Source of the DNA: a bacterium
GTDB lineage: Bacteria; Bacillota; Bacilli; Lactobacillales; Streptococcaceae
DNA: 47,835 nt
Assembly: GCA_905221345.1 (NCBI GenBank)
Contig: CAJNCW010000010.1
Coordinates: forward strand, 1-47,835
Direction of reading: 5' to 3'
The notes under the pieces are model-generated. The model saw nothing but the letters and a program-made list of their open reading frames with translations. It did not search any database and was not told the DNA's origin. Positions 38,442-46,973 of the stretch are shown here, one piece after another. The position numbers and the translations under genes were made by a program. How positions within the stretch are numbered: the first letter of the stretch is position 1; the number at the start of each line of letters is the position of its first letter.

Positions 38442-39314
38442 TTATACATTCTCTGACTTCTTATCCATCAGATATTGTTCTACCTTGAGTGCCATAACTT
38501 CATTATTTTCAATTAGATAGAGCACCTTAGCTTTTATATAATAGTCCTTAGCAACAGAGATATCAAGATTTTCTGTTACATTTCCCAACAAACAATATAA
38601 ATCTGCTAACCTAAAACTACTACGATACTTGTTACAAAATTCAATTGTCTCTAATAATAGCGCTCTGGACTTGTCCATCTCTTCCTGTTTCCAAAGGTGG
38701 TAACAATAATTGTATTTTATTTTGATATACAACTCAATTTGTTCACGCACACTGGTATCGATTTTTGAAAGAGCTATGGAAACCTGATTATATAGTTGCT
38801 CAAATTTCTCCTTATCCTCATCATAGCCTAAGAAAATCAGCAGGGTATTCAAAATATACAAGTAGTCTACTTTATCAATACTAATCCTACTGAGGATGTT
38901 CTCTATTTTTGAAATAGCTAGTTTTAATTGATGTTCACATTGATAGGTTAGAACAGCATCTATCCAGTCCAGATAAATCTTTTCATCAAAAGATAAGGAA
39001 ATCTGTTGCTTTCTTTCTCCCTCAAAAGCATATTTCAAAGAGGCATAATCTTGATTTTCTAACAATGTTTCAGACAATCTCTTGAAAGCAGACAAGCCTA
39101 GAAACTCTTTCGAAATTTCTCCTGAAAAGAAATAGTCCATATTTAAGCCCATTTTTTCAGATAATTTATATAACAAATCTGCTCCTGGCATATATTTGCC
39201 TTGTTCCATTCGACTTATCTGAGTTTGTTGGCAAATTCCTTCAGCCAACTCTTTTTGCGACCAGCCCAGCTCTCTTCGCTTATTTTTTAATCTTGTTGCT
39301 AATAATGCATGCAT
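38442..39314 (-). CDS. RRNPP/PlcR-like peptide-responsive regulator
   Basis: This 290-residue protein has an N-terminal XRE helix-turn-helix of the PlcR/PrgX kind (WSQKELAEGICQQTQISRME, then LNMDYFF). The C-terminal region of about 220 residues is all-helical and built of TPR-like pairs that would bind a peptide. ATG at 39314 is chosen (GGTGG before it); a GTG 4 codons upstream is less likely. It is upstream of the 47-residue peptide, the bacteriocin and the exporter on the same strand, which points to peptide-controlled bacteriocin expression. Confidence 0.85.
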   Translation of the reverse strand: MHALLATRLKNKRRELGWSQKELAEGICQQTQISRMEQGKYMPGADLLYKLSEKMGLNMDYFFSGEISKEFLGLSAFKRLSETLLENQDYASLKYAFEGERKQQISLSFDEKIYLDWIDAVLTYQCEHQLKLAISKIENILSRISIDKVDYLYILNTLLIFLGYDEDKEKFEQLYNQVSIALSKIDTSVREQIELYIKIKYNYCYHLWKQEEMDKSRALLLETIEFCNKYRSSFRLADLYCLLGNVTENLDISVAKDYYIKAKVLYLIENNEVMALKVEQYLMDKKSENV

Positions 39315-39418
39315 ACTAACCACCACTATTTATATTCTATAAAAACATTATACTACTTTTTTTGAGAAAATTATGTCATATTGTCTACAAGGAGTGAACA
39401 GGTTTCTCGAAATATAAG

Positions 39419-39446
39419 AAAAAAGAGCCATTCAAAGCTCTTTCCC
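39419..39446 (-). terminator. Terminator of the LysM gene
   Basis: AAAGAGC/GCTCTTT stem and a T run on the minus strand, next to the LysM gene stop at 39453. Confidence 0.8.
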
Positions 39447-39452
39447 TAGTTC

Positions 39453-40079
39453 TTAATACCAACCGTTGTTAAGCCAGAAGTTCTTAGCAGCTGTCCATGA
39501 ACCGTAACGTCCTGCAACGTAAGCATCTGCTACACGTTCTTGGTTTTCAGCTGAGTAGTCACCGTTCAAGTATGAATCTGTCAATTGGTAACGTCCGATG
39601 TAACGTCCGTTTGTAGCTGTGTAACTACCGCCTGATTCTTTTTGAGCGATCCATTCTTTGGCTTCTGCTTCAGAACCACTTACAGTAGAAGCTGTGTAAC
39701 TTTCTTCTTCATAAGAAGTGCTGGTTGTAGCAGCTGGCGCTTCGTAAGTTGTTGTTTCAGTTATTTCTTCGTAAGTCGTAGTCTCTTCGATTGTTTCTCC
39801 TGTTGCAGCTGGGGCTTCATAAGTTTTCGCAGCTGGAGCTGTCCCTTCGATGACCAAAACTTGGTCCACAAAGATCAGATGAATATCCTCTATCTTGTTT
39901 TTTTCTGCCAATTTTTCAACCGTAGTGTTGTACTTCTCAGCGATTTCTGAAAGAGTGTCACCTGGTTTAACTGTATAAGTGATTGTTTCATCTGCAAAAG
40001 CAAGTGATGGTGCAAGGAAAGCAAGGAAAGTTGCTGCTCCTGCAAGAGTTAATTTGATTTTTTTAGTTGTTAATGTCAT
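39453..40079 (-). CDS. LysM peptidoglycan-binding secreted protein with lysozyme-like end
   Basis: This 208-residue protein has a signal peptide (cleavage after SLAFA), a LysM domain (about 33-78, TYTVKPGDTLSEIAEKYNTT), a Thr/Glu/Ala-rich spacer (about 80-135) with repeated ETTTYE units, and a C-terminal transglycosylase-like domain (EAKEWIAQKESGGSYTATNG, RYIGRYQL). Such proteins bind and may cut peptidoglycan. Pneumococcus has an equivalent at this site (from memory). Catalysis is not proven: the first Glu of the lytic motif is present in QKESGG. GGAG precedes ATG. Confidence 0.87.
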   Translation of the reverse strand: MTLTTKKIKLTLAGAATFLAFLAPSLAFADETITYTVKPGDTLSEIAEKYNTTVEKLAEKNKIEDIHLIFVDQVLVIEGTAPAAKTYEAPAATGETIEETTTYEEITETTTYEAPAATTSTSYEEESYTASTVSGSEAEAKEWIAQKESGGSYTATNGRYIGRYQLTDSYLNGDYSAENQERVADAYVAGRYGSWTAAKNFWLNNGWY

Positions 40080-40280
40080 TTCTAAAAATTCTCCTTTTTA
40101 CTATGCTTCTATCATACCGTTTGAATATTACCATTTCTTGACGGTTTCGTGTAGAAATATTACAAAAATATTTTATATTTACTGAAACATTGATATTTTT
40201 GTCATAAAAGACAAGATTTTATACTGTTTTTATCCATTTTTTCAGTTTTATAAGGGAAATAAGCACAGAACTTCATTCTT

Positions 40281-40289
40281 TGATATAAT
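40281..40289 (+). promoter_or_regulatory. Extended -10 promoter of sdaAB-sdaAA
   Basis: TGATATAAT, with TATAAT at 40284-40289, 30 bases upstream of the sdaAB ATG. No good -35. Confidence 0.55.
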
Positions 40290-40319
40290 AGAAACAAGAA
40301 TCTTTGTAAGGGGAAACAG

Positions 40320-40991
40320 ATGCACTCACTTCGTTTTCAATCTGTCTTTGATATTATCGGCCCTGTTATGATTGGCCCATCAAGTAGCCATACTGCTGGA
40401 GCTGTTCGTATTGGGAAAATCGTCTCTTCCATCTTTGACGATACGCCAACAGAAGTAGAATTCCAATTATTTAATTCATTTGCCAAGACCTACCGTGGTC
40501 ATGGAACGGATCTTGCTCTCGTTGCTGGTATTTTAGGTATGGATACGGACGACCCCGACATTCCAAATAGTCTCGAGATTGCCCATAAGCGTGGTATCAA
40601 GATTGTCTGGACCATTCAGAAAGACAGCAATGCACCTCACCCTAACACCACTAAAATCACTGTGAAGAATGACCATAAGTCCATTAGTGTGACAGGAATT
40701 TCCATTGGTGGGGGAAATATCCAAGTTACGGAACTTAACGGCTTTGCTGTCTCTCTCAACATGAACACACCAACCATTATCATCGTGCATCAGGATGTTC
40801 CAGGTATGATTGCCCATGTTACTGAAGCCCTCTCTCGTTTCGATATCAACATCGCTCAGATGAATGTGACTCGGGAAAAAGCTGGAGAAAAAGCCATCAT
40901 GATTATTGAAGTTGATAGTCGAAGTTGTGAAGAGGCGATTGAAGAAATCCGAAAAATCCCCCATCTCCATAATGTCAATTTCTTTAAGTAG
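40320..40991 (+). CDS. sdaAB: L-serine dehydratase, beta subunit
   Basis: This 223-residue protein has an N-terminal SDH-beta domain (IIGPVMIGPSSSHTAGAVRIGK) and a C-terminal ACT regulatory domain (PTIIIVHQDVPGMIAHVTEA, about residues 148-220). The enzyme turns L-serine into pyruvate and ammonia using an iron-sulfur cluster. It is 8 bases upstream of the alpha subunit and cotranscribed with it. GGGG is the ribosome site before ATG. Confidence 0.95.
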   Translation: MHSLRFQSVFDIIGPVMIGPSSSHTAGAVRIGKIVSSIFDDTPTEVEFQLFNSFAKTYRGHGTDLALVAGILGMDTDDPDIPNSLEIAHKRGIKIVWTIQKDSNAPHPNTTKITVKNDHKSISVTGISIGGGNIQVTELNGFAVSLNMNTPTIIIVHQDVPGMIAHVTEALSRFDINIAQMNVTREKAGEKAIMIIEVDSRSCEEAIEEIRKIPHLHNVNFFK

Positions 40992-40999
40992 GAGGAAGC

Positions 41000-41872
41000 A
41001 TGTTTTATTCTATCAAAGAATTGGTCGAGCAGGCGGATCTAGACTTCCAAGGAAATGTCGCAGAACTCATGATTGCGACAGAATATCAACTAACTGGTCG
41101 AGAACGGCCAGAAGTTCTCCTCCTCATGGAGCGCAATCTAGAAGTCATGAAAGCCTCTGTCGAGCTTGGCCTTAGTGAAAACAAATCCCGCAGTGGCCTA
41201 ACGGGTGGCGATGCAGCCAAGCTAGATCGCCATCTCAAAAGTGGCAAGGCCTTGTCTGACTTTACCATCCTATCAGCTGCCCGTAATGCCATCGCGGTCA
41301 ATGAACACAACGCTAAAATGGGCTTGGTCTGCGCTACTCCAACCGCAGGAAGTGCTGGCTGTCTGCCAGCCGTTCTCACTGCTGCTATCCAAAAATTAGA
41401 CCTTAGCCACGAAGAACAGCTGGATTTCCTCTTCGCAGCAGGCGCCTTTGGATTGGTTATCGCAAACAACGCTTCTATCTCAGGTGCTGAAGGTGGTTGT
41501 CAGGCCGAAGTTGGCTCTGCCTCTGCCATGAGTGCCGCAGCCTTGACCTTGGCTGCAGGTGGAACGCCCTATCAAGCCAGTCAAGCCATCGCCTTTGTCA
41601 TTAAAAATATGCTGGGTCTCATCTGCGACCCTGTCGCTGGTTTGGTCGAAGTTCCCTGCGTCAAGCGCAATGCCATGGGAGCCAGCTTTGCCTTTATCGC
41701 AGCTGATATGGCCTTGGCAGGTATCGAGTCTAAGATCCCTGTCGATGAAGTCATCGATGCCATGTACCAAGTCGGATCGAGCCTCCCAACTGCCTTTCGT
41801 GAAACGGCTGAAGGTGGACTCGCTGCCACCCCTACTGGCCGTCGCCTACAAAAAGAAATCTTCGGAGAATAA
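41000..41872 (+). CDS. sdaAA: L-serine dehydratase, alpha subunit
   Basis: This 290-residue catalytic subunit carries the [4Fe-4S] cysteines in ATPTAGSAGCLPA, the LICDPVAGLVEVPC segment and GGCQAEVG. It pairs with SdaAB encoded just upstream. AGGAGG precedes ATG 41000. The gene ends 21 bases before a HAD phosphatase gene, likely in the same operon. Confidence 0.95.
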   Translation: MFYSIKELVEQADLDFQGNVAELMIATEYQLTGRERPEVLLLMERNLEVMKASVELGLSENKSRSGLTGGDAAKLDRHLKSGKALSDFTILSAARNAIAVNEHNAKMGLVCATPTAGSAGCLPAVLTAAIQKLDLSHEEQLDFLFAAGAFGLVIANNASISGAEGGCQAEVGSASAMSAAALTLAAGGTPYQASQAIAFVIKNMLGLICDPVAGLVEVPCVKRNAMGASFAFIAADMALAGIESKIPVDEVIDAMYQVGSSLPTAFRETAEGGLAATPTGRRLQKEIFGE

Positions 41873-41893
41873 CCTTATCTAATAGGAGAAACT

Positions 41894-42523
41894 ATGTCAT
41901 CAATCTCAGCCATCTTTTTCGATCTAGACGGAACCCTCGTTGACAGTTCTATCGGGATCCACAATTCCTTTACCCATACCTTTGAACAACTGGGAGTTCC
42001 GACTCCTGATGCTAAAATCATTCGTGGTTTTATGGGACCGCCACTTGAAAGCAGTTTTGCCACTTGTCTCCCAAAGGAGAAAATCTCGGAAGCTGTTCAA
42101 ACCTACCGTTCTTACTACAAGAAAAAAGGAATCCACGAAGCGCAACTCTTCCCCCGAATGACCGAATTGCTTCAAGAACTCTCACAAACCTATCCTCTCT
42201 ATATCACCACAACAAAGAATACTCCTACTGCTCATGATATGACTAAAAATCTGGGAATCCATCATTTTTTTGACGGCATTTACGGTTCTAGTCCTGAAAC
42301 ACCACACAAGGCGGATGTCATCCGTTACGCCTTGCAAACGCATCAACTCCCTTCAGACCAAGTCCTCATCATCGGGGATACTAAGTTTGATATGATCGGA
42401 GCCCAAGAAACTGGCATTAAAAAGTTTGCTGTCACTTGGGGATTTGGAGAAGAAGCTGATTTACTCAGCTATCAACCCGACTGGATTGCCCATACAATCG
42501 ATGATATCATCAGTCAGCTATAA
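41894..42523 (+). CDS. HAD-superfamily phosphatase (Gph-like)
   Basis: This 209-residue protein has HAD motif I FDLDGTLVDS (residues 10-19), motif II TTTKN, motif III/IV Lys in PHKADVI and IGDTKFDMIGA. The cap domain is type C1. It most resembles phosphoglycolate phosphatases; the physiological substrate is unknown. It is read with sdaAB-sdaAA. AGGAG precedes ATG. A bidirectional terminator follows. Confidence 0.88.
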   Translation: MSSISAIFFDLDGTLVDSSIGIHNSFTHTFEQLGVPTPDAKIIRGFMGPPLESSFATCLPKEKISEAVQTYRSYYKKKGIHEAQLFPRMTELLQELSQTYPLYITTTKNTPTAHDMTKNLGIHHFFDGIYGSSPETPHKADVIRYALQTHQLPSDQVLIIGDTKFDMIGAQETGIKKFAVTWGFGEEADLLSYQPDWIAHTIDDIISQL

Positions 42524-42550
42524 CAAGCTAATAGCTTCAAACTATAAAGT

Positions 42551-42592
42551 AAAAAGACCAAGGTTCTGTCTATACAAAACCTTGGTCTTTGA
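42551..42592. terminator. Bidirectional terminator
   Basis: AAAGACCAAGGTT and its exact complement around a 12-base loop, with T run on plus and A run before. It separates sdaAB-HAD from the converging sugar dehydratase gene. Confidence 0.85.
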
Positions 42593-42618
42593 TTTATGAT
42601 CAATTACATGAGTCACTC

Positions 42619-44469
42619 TTACTCAGCATGGGTTGTCTCATTTGCAAAGGAAATGATTGCTTCTTTGAGCTTATCTCCACTGAGTGAACGAAATTCCTCT
42701 ATTTTTTGATTGATCGCTTCTAGAGGCATCACGTTTACCTTACCAACGAAAATCTTGTCCATGACTTGATTATCAACCAATTCGGTCGAAACCAAGAGTT
42801 CTTCATAGAGTTTTTCACCTGGTCGGATACCGACCTCAACGATTGGAATTTCACTTTCCGTGTGCCCACTTAGAAGAACCATTTTCTTGGCTAAGTCATA
42901 GATCTTGACTGGTTTGCCCATATCGAGGATAAAGACTTCTCCGTCCTTGGCATAAGCGCCAGCATGAATGACTAGACGGCTAGCCTCTGGAATGGTCATG
43001 AAGTAACGTGTCATACGGAAGTCTGTCACCGTTACAGGGCCGCCTTCAGCAATCTGACGTTCAAAGACAGGAATCACGCTACCACGACTACCCAGAACAT
43101 TTCCAAAACGGACTGCACAGTATGTTGATTTGCTACGTTGGTTAAAGCCAGTGACAATCAACTCTGCCACGCGCTTAGTCGCACCCATAACATTTGGTGG
43201 ATTGACCGCCTTGTCAGTCGAAATCATGACCATCTTAGGTACTTTGGCCTCATCAACAGCCTTTGCAACATTGTAGGTTCCGAGGATATTGTTCTTGAAG
43301 GCTTCTTTTGGATTGCGTTCCATCATCGGAACGTGTTTGTGGGCTGCAGCATGGTAAACAATGGCTGGTTTGTATTGCTCAAACACTTGTAGAAGACGGT
43401 CATAGTCCTGAATATCTGCAATAACAGGAACATAATCAATCCCTTGGAATGTACGGATCAATTCATGATAAACGAGGTAGATGGAGTTTTCACCATGTCC
43501 CAGCAAAATCACGCGTTCAGGATTAAAGCGGCTGACCTGACGACAAATCTCCGAACCAATCGAACCGCCGGCTCCTGTCACCAAGATGGTCTTGCCTGTA
43601 AGCTCTGCACCCAGACGGGATTCGTCAAGACGGATTTCCTGACGCCCCAAAAGGTCTGTGATATCAATTTTCTGGAAACCGCTACCTGGTTGGTGAAGTC
43701 CCTGAACAACTGTCTCAACCTTGGGCATCTTGTAACATTTGATACCGAGCTTATTACACATCTGCAGGATACGTTCGTACTCTGACGGGTCAAGTGAAGG
43801 AATTGCTACGATGACGCGCTCGATTTGGTGACGTTTGGCCAATTCAGGCAGATTATCATAAGAACCCAAAACGGAAATTCCACCTAGTTTTTGTCCCTTT
43901 TTCTTCTCATCATTGTCCAAAATCCCCACTAACTCAAGGTCACTAGTTGGGTGTTGGTAGCTGTTCATAAAGAGGGCCCCACCATCACCAGCACCAATCA
44001 AGAAGGTACGGCGGTGTTCGCCCTCCCCACTACCCTGCTTGCGCTTAGAATAAATCAATTGCCAAGTGATACGAGGGAGTAAGATCAGGAAGGTACTCAA
44101 TAAGATAAAGAGTATGATGAACCGGATAGAAAATAGAGGAAGAAAAGCGTAGCAAAGTCCGTAAGAGACAATGCTGCTGACGGTTACGCCAAAAAAGATT
44201 TTTAAGAAATCTGTGATTTTACTATAGCGACTAATACTCGCATTGAGCCCCCAAAATGCAATCATGATTTGATAGAAGAGGAAAGCCAAACCAGTATAGA
44301 TAACATAGTCCACAGGCGCTGGGTTAATCAAGCCATAAAAGAGAATGTAAGACACGATGATGGAAACCACCATACTAATAATGTCAAATACTCCCCAAAA
44401 CACCTGCTTTTGCTGTTTATTTAAAATTTCAACCAGATCAATTACATAATCTGTTAGTTTTTTATTCAT
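42619..44469 (-). CDS. Membrane-bound nucleotide-sugar 4,6-dehydratase (CapD/WbpM-like)
   Basis: This 616-residue protein has four N-terminal helices, a CoA-binding-like Rossmann domain (about 140-260, FLIGAGDGGALFM) and a C-terminal dehydratase domain with VTGAGGSIGSEICRQ. The catalytic pattern is STDKAVNPPNVMGATKR (Met in place of the usual Tyr), as in UDP-GlcNAc 4,6-dehydratases. In pneumococcus the gene here is proposed to help make the diamino sugar (AATGal) of teichoic acid (from memory). It is cotranscribed with the upstream glycosyltransferase. Confidence 0.88.
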   Translation of the reverse strand: MNKKLTDYVIDLVEILNKQQKQVFWGVFDIISMVVSIIVSYILFYGLINPAPVDYVIYTGLAFLFYQIMIAFWGLNASISRYSKITDFLKIFFGVTVSSIVSYGLCYAFLPLFSIRFIILFILLSTFLILLPRITWQLIYSKRKQGSGEGEHRRTFLIGAGDGGALFMNSYQHPTSDLELVGILDNDEKKKGQKLGGISVLGSYDNLPELAKRHQIERVIVAIPSLDPSEYERILQMCNKLGIKCYKMPKVETVVQGLHQPGSGFQKIDITDLLGRQEIRLDESRLGAELTGKTILVTGAGGSIGSEICRQVSRFNPERVILLGHGENSIYLVYHELIRTFQGIDYVPVIADIQDYDRLLQVFEQYKPAIVYHAAAHKHVPMMERNPKEAFKNNILGTYNVAKAVDEAKVPKMVMISTDKAVNPPNVMGATKRVAELIVTGFNQRSKSTYCAVRFGNVLGSRGSVIPVFERQIAEGGPVTVTDFRMTRYFMTIPEASRLVIHAGAYAKDGEVFILDMGKPVKIYDLAKKMVLLSGHTESEIPIVEVGIRPGEKLYEELLVSTELVDNQVMDKIFVGKVNVMPLEAINQKIEEFRSLSGDKLKEAIISFANETTHAE

Positions 44470-44550
44470 AGGAATTTACTCTTTCTTAAAAGAATGCAAA
44501 TAAATATACTGTCATTATAACATTTTTTGGCTATTTTATCTTTTACAATA

Positions 44551-45381
44551 CTATTTATTTTTTCTTAATAATTTCACAAAAATAAACTGACGTACAAAGC
44601 CTGGACAAAGTGCCACAATCGCCTGAATGGCAATGTTTTTCGCATATTCCATGTAGGAAATTTGCCCTCTTTCAAGCATGCGCTGACGAGCTTGACGATA
44701 GAGTTTGAGGTAGCGCAGACCGCCTCGACGTTCAAACATCCCTGCACCGACACGAACCTGACACAAGATCTGATCGAGGTTTCCAGTCTTGGCACCTGCG
44801 GCAATCATATTGAGCCAGAGGAGATCATCCTCCATATAAAGCCCATCTTCATAGTTGCCTGCCTTGAGAACCATATCCTTCTTGAACATGACTGTCATGT
44901 GGTTAAAAGCGCTTCTCATTCTCTGATAAGCCACAATGTCTGCGTGCTGAGTTGGAACACGACGGTAAGAAACAATCTCGTCAGGATTGTCAATAAACTC
45001 TGCAATATGTCCACCTAAGAGATCGAGATTTTCTTTCTCCATTAGTTGAAGCTGTTTCTCAAAACGATCCGGAACGGCTAAATCATCCGTATCCATGCGG
45101 GCAATAATGTCATACTGGCACTGCAAAACACCGTAACGAAGAGCCAAGCCTAAACCTTGGTTTTGCTCTAAGGGGCAACGTTTCACTGGAATCTCTGACT
45201 GCGCTTCCACTTCATCTAGCACTTGATAGAGTTCGGGCGTGAGCGGCCCGTCCTCAACAAGAACAAGCTCACTTGGTTTCAAGGTCTGGTTTTGAATACT
45301 CTTGATAGCATCTCTCAAAAATGTCGGATTTTCCTTTACATAGACCGACATCAAGACGCTGATTTTTTGCTTTTCAGACAC
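44551..45381 (-). CDS. Family 2 glycosyltransferase
   Basis: This 276-residue protein has a GT-A fold beginning SVLMSVYVKENPTFL, the nucleotide-sugar Asp in VLVEDG, and the metal-binding motif RMDTDD (about residues 93-98). MEDDLLWL is the likely catalytic region. It starts at GTG 45381, with GGAG 7 bases upstream. It is 81 bases upstream of the dehydratase gene and probably transfers a sugar in the same teichoic-acid or surface-polymer pathway. A promoter lies at 45415-45423. Confidence 0.88.
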   Translation of the reverse strand: MSEKQKISVLMSVYVKENPTFLRDAIKSIQNQTLKPSELVLVEDGPLTPELYQVLDEVEAQSEIPVKRCPLEQNQGLGLALRYGVLQCQYDIIARMDTDDLAVPDRFEKQLQLMEKENLDLLGGHIAEFIDNPDEIVSYRRVPTQHADIVAYQRMRSAFNHMTVMFKKDMVLKAGNYEDGLYMEDDLLWLNMIAAGAKTGNLDQILCQVRVGAGMFERRGGLRYLKLYRQARQRMLERGQISYMEYAKNIAIQAIVALCPGFVRQFIFVKLLRKNK

Positions 45382-45414
45382 AGTTTTTCTCCAATTTATA
45401 GATTTCCTTCCACT

Positions 45415-45423
45415 ATTTTATCA
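45415..45423 (-). promoter_or_regulatory. Extended -10 promoter of the glycosyltransferase operon
   Basis: TGATAAAAT on the minus strand (TAAAAT at plus 45415-45420), 34 bases upstream of the GTG start. Confidence 0.5.
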
Positions 45424-45540
45424 CAAAATTTCCTAGTTTCCTATTTTTATCTCAAATCAAGAAAAATTCTGGTAAAGAAATCTGTCCCCTTTCACTCTAT
45501 TTTCAGTTAAATCATTCTAGCTTTCTTAGCAGTCCTCTCC

Positions 45541-45569
45541 TTGACATTGTAAGAAAAAAACCTTAAAAT
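45541..45569 (+). promoter_or_regulatory. Promoter of the CynX/NimT-type MFS gene
   Basis: TTGACA (45541-45546), 17 bases and TAAAAT (45564-45569). Confidence 0.75.
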
Positions 45570-45603
45570 AAGCTGTTATTAAAATCATCCTATCGAGGTT
45601 TTT

Positions 45604-46770
45604 ATGAAAAAACAATCACTCTTTTTTGTTCTAGGAATTGTCTTAATCGGGACTGTTTTACGATCTCCTTTTACTGCTCTTCCAACTATTTTAGGAGATA
45701 TCGCTCAGGGACTGGGAGTGGAGGTTAGCTCTCTTGGGATTTTAACTAGTCTCCCTCTCTTGATGTTTGCTCTTTTCTCTGCTTTTGCAAGCCGCTTGGC
45801 ACAAAAAATTGGGTTGGAGCATCTCTTTACTTACTGTCTCCTCTTCTTAACTATTGGCTCTGTCATTCGGATTTTCAATCTTCCCCTTCTCTATCTAGGA
45901 ACTCTGATCATCGGAGCGAGCATCGCCATTTTCAATGTACTCCTCCCAAGTATGATCCAGGCAAATCAGCCTCAAAAGATCAGTCTCCTAACAACGCTCT
46001 ATGTCACTGCCATGGGGGTTTCAACGGCCATCGCTTCTTATCTTTCGGTCCCTATCACCCAAGCTAGTTCTTGGAAGGGTCTCATCCTCATTCTCAGCTT
46101 TCTCTGTCTGGTCACTCTGCTAGTCTGGTTGCCAAATCATCATCACAACCACTACCTAGAAGGTAAAAAAGAAAAGCAAGTCAAAGAAAATATTCTAAAA
46201 AGTAAAGATGTATGGGCCGTCATTATCTTTGGTGGTCTTCAGTCCTTGCTCTTTTATACGAGCATGACCTGGCTGCCAACGATTGCTATTAGTGCTGGTA
46301 TTTCTAATAGCGATGCAGCTCTCCTCGCTTCTATTTTCTCACTAATCAGCATTCCTTTTTCAATGACTGTTCCAAGTCTGACGACTCGTCTATCAGATGG
46401 TCGCCGTCGAATCATGCTGGCAATTATCTCTATCGCTGGGATGACAGGAATTGCCATGCTCTTGTATCCAAGTAGCAGCTTCCTCTACTGGTTAGTAGCT
46501 CACCTCTTGATCGGAACGGCCTGCAGCGCCCTCTTCCCCTACCTCATGGTTTGCTTCTCTCTTAAAACCAGTTCGCCTGAAAAGACAGCTCAGCTATCAG
46601 GACTAGCCCAAACAGGGGGCTACATCTTGGCGGCCTTTGGTCCTACCTTGTTTGGTTATAGTTTTGACCTTTTCCAATCTTGGATCCCAGCCGTCCTTGC
46701 TCTTCTAGCTGTTGATATCATCATGACCGTCTCACTCTTTATGGTGGATCGGGCTGATAAGATACTTTAA
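45604..46770 (+). CDS. MFS transporter, CynX/NimT type
   Basis: This 388-residue protein has twelve predicted helices and begins with the CynX/NimT pattern VLIGTVLRSPFTALPTILGDIAQGLGVEVSSLG. Members carry cyanate, nitroimidazole or unknown substrates; nothing here names the cargo. GAGG lies 6 bases before ATG. It is monocistronic and divergent from the glycosyltransferase operon, with its own terminator. Confidence 0.85.
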   Translation: MKKQSLFFVLGIVLIGTVLRSPFTALPTILGDIAQGLGVEVSSLGILTSLPLLMFALFSAFASRLAQKIGLEHLFTYCLLFLTIGSVIRIFNLPLLYLGTLIIGASIAIFNVLLPSMIQANQPQKISLLTTLYVTAMGVSTAIASYLSVPITQASSWKGLILILSFLCLVTLLVWLPNHHHNHYLEGKKEKQVKENILKSKDVWAVIIFGGLQSLLFYTSMTWLPTIAISAGISNSDAALLASIFSLISIPFSMTVPSLTTRLSDGRRRIMLAIISIAGMTGIAMLLYPSSSFLYWLVAHLLIGTACSALFPYLMVCFSLKTSSPEKTAQLSGLAQTGGYILAAFGPTLFGYSFDLFQSWIPAVLALLAVDIIMTVSLFMVDRADKIL

Positions 46771-46805
46771 TTTTTCTAAAATACTTCTCAGATATAAACA
46801 ATGCA

Positions 46806-46832
46806 AAGCTAGACTCTGTCTGGCCTTTTTTG
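46806..46832 (+). terminator. Terminator of the MFS gene
   Basis: GCTAGAC/GTCTGGC stem with a T run at 46825-46831. Confidence 0.75.
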
Positions 46833-46864
46833 TGCTTATACCAACAAAAAGCACCATCCATCTG

Positions 46865-46894
46865 TTAGCAGAAAGATGGCATTTTTGATATAAT
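46865..46894 (+). promoter_or_regulatory. Promoter of the repeat-protein gene
   Basis: TTAGCA, 18 bases and TATAAT (46889-46894), 80 bases before ATG 46974. Confidence 0.5.
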
Positions 46895-46973
46895 AAGATG
46901 TATAGAAACTAATTGTCATGCGAAAAATAAATTAGTTTATAAGACAGCTACTATTTTAAATGAGGTGTACAGA

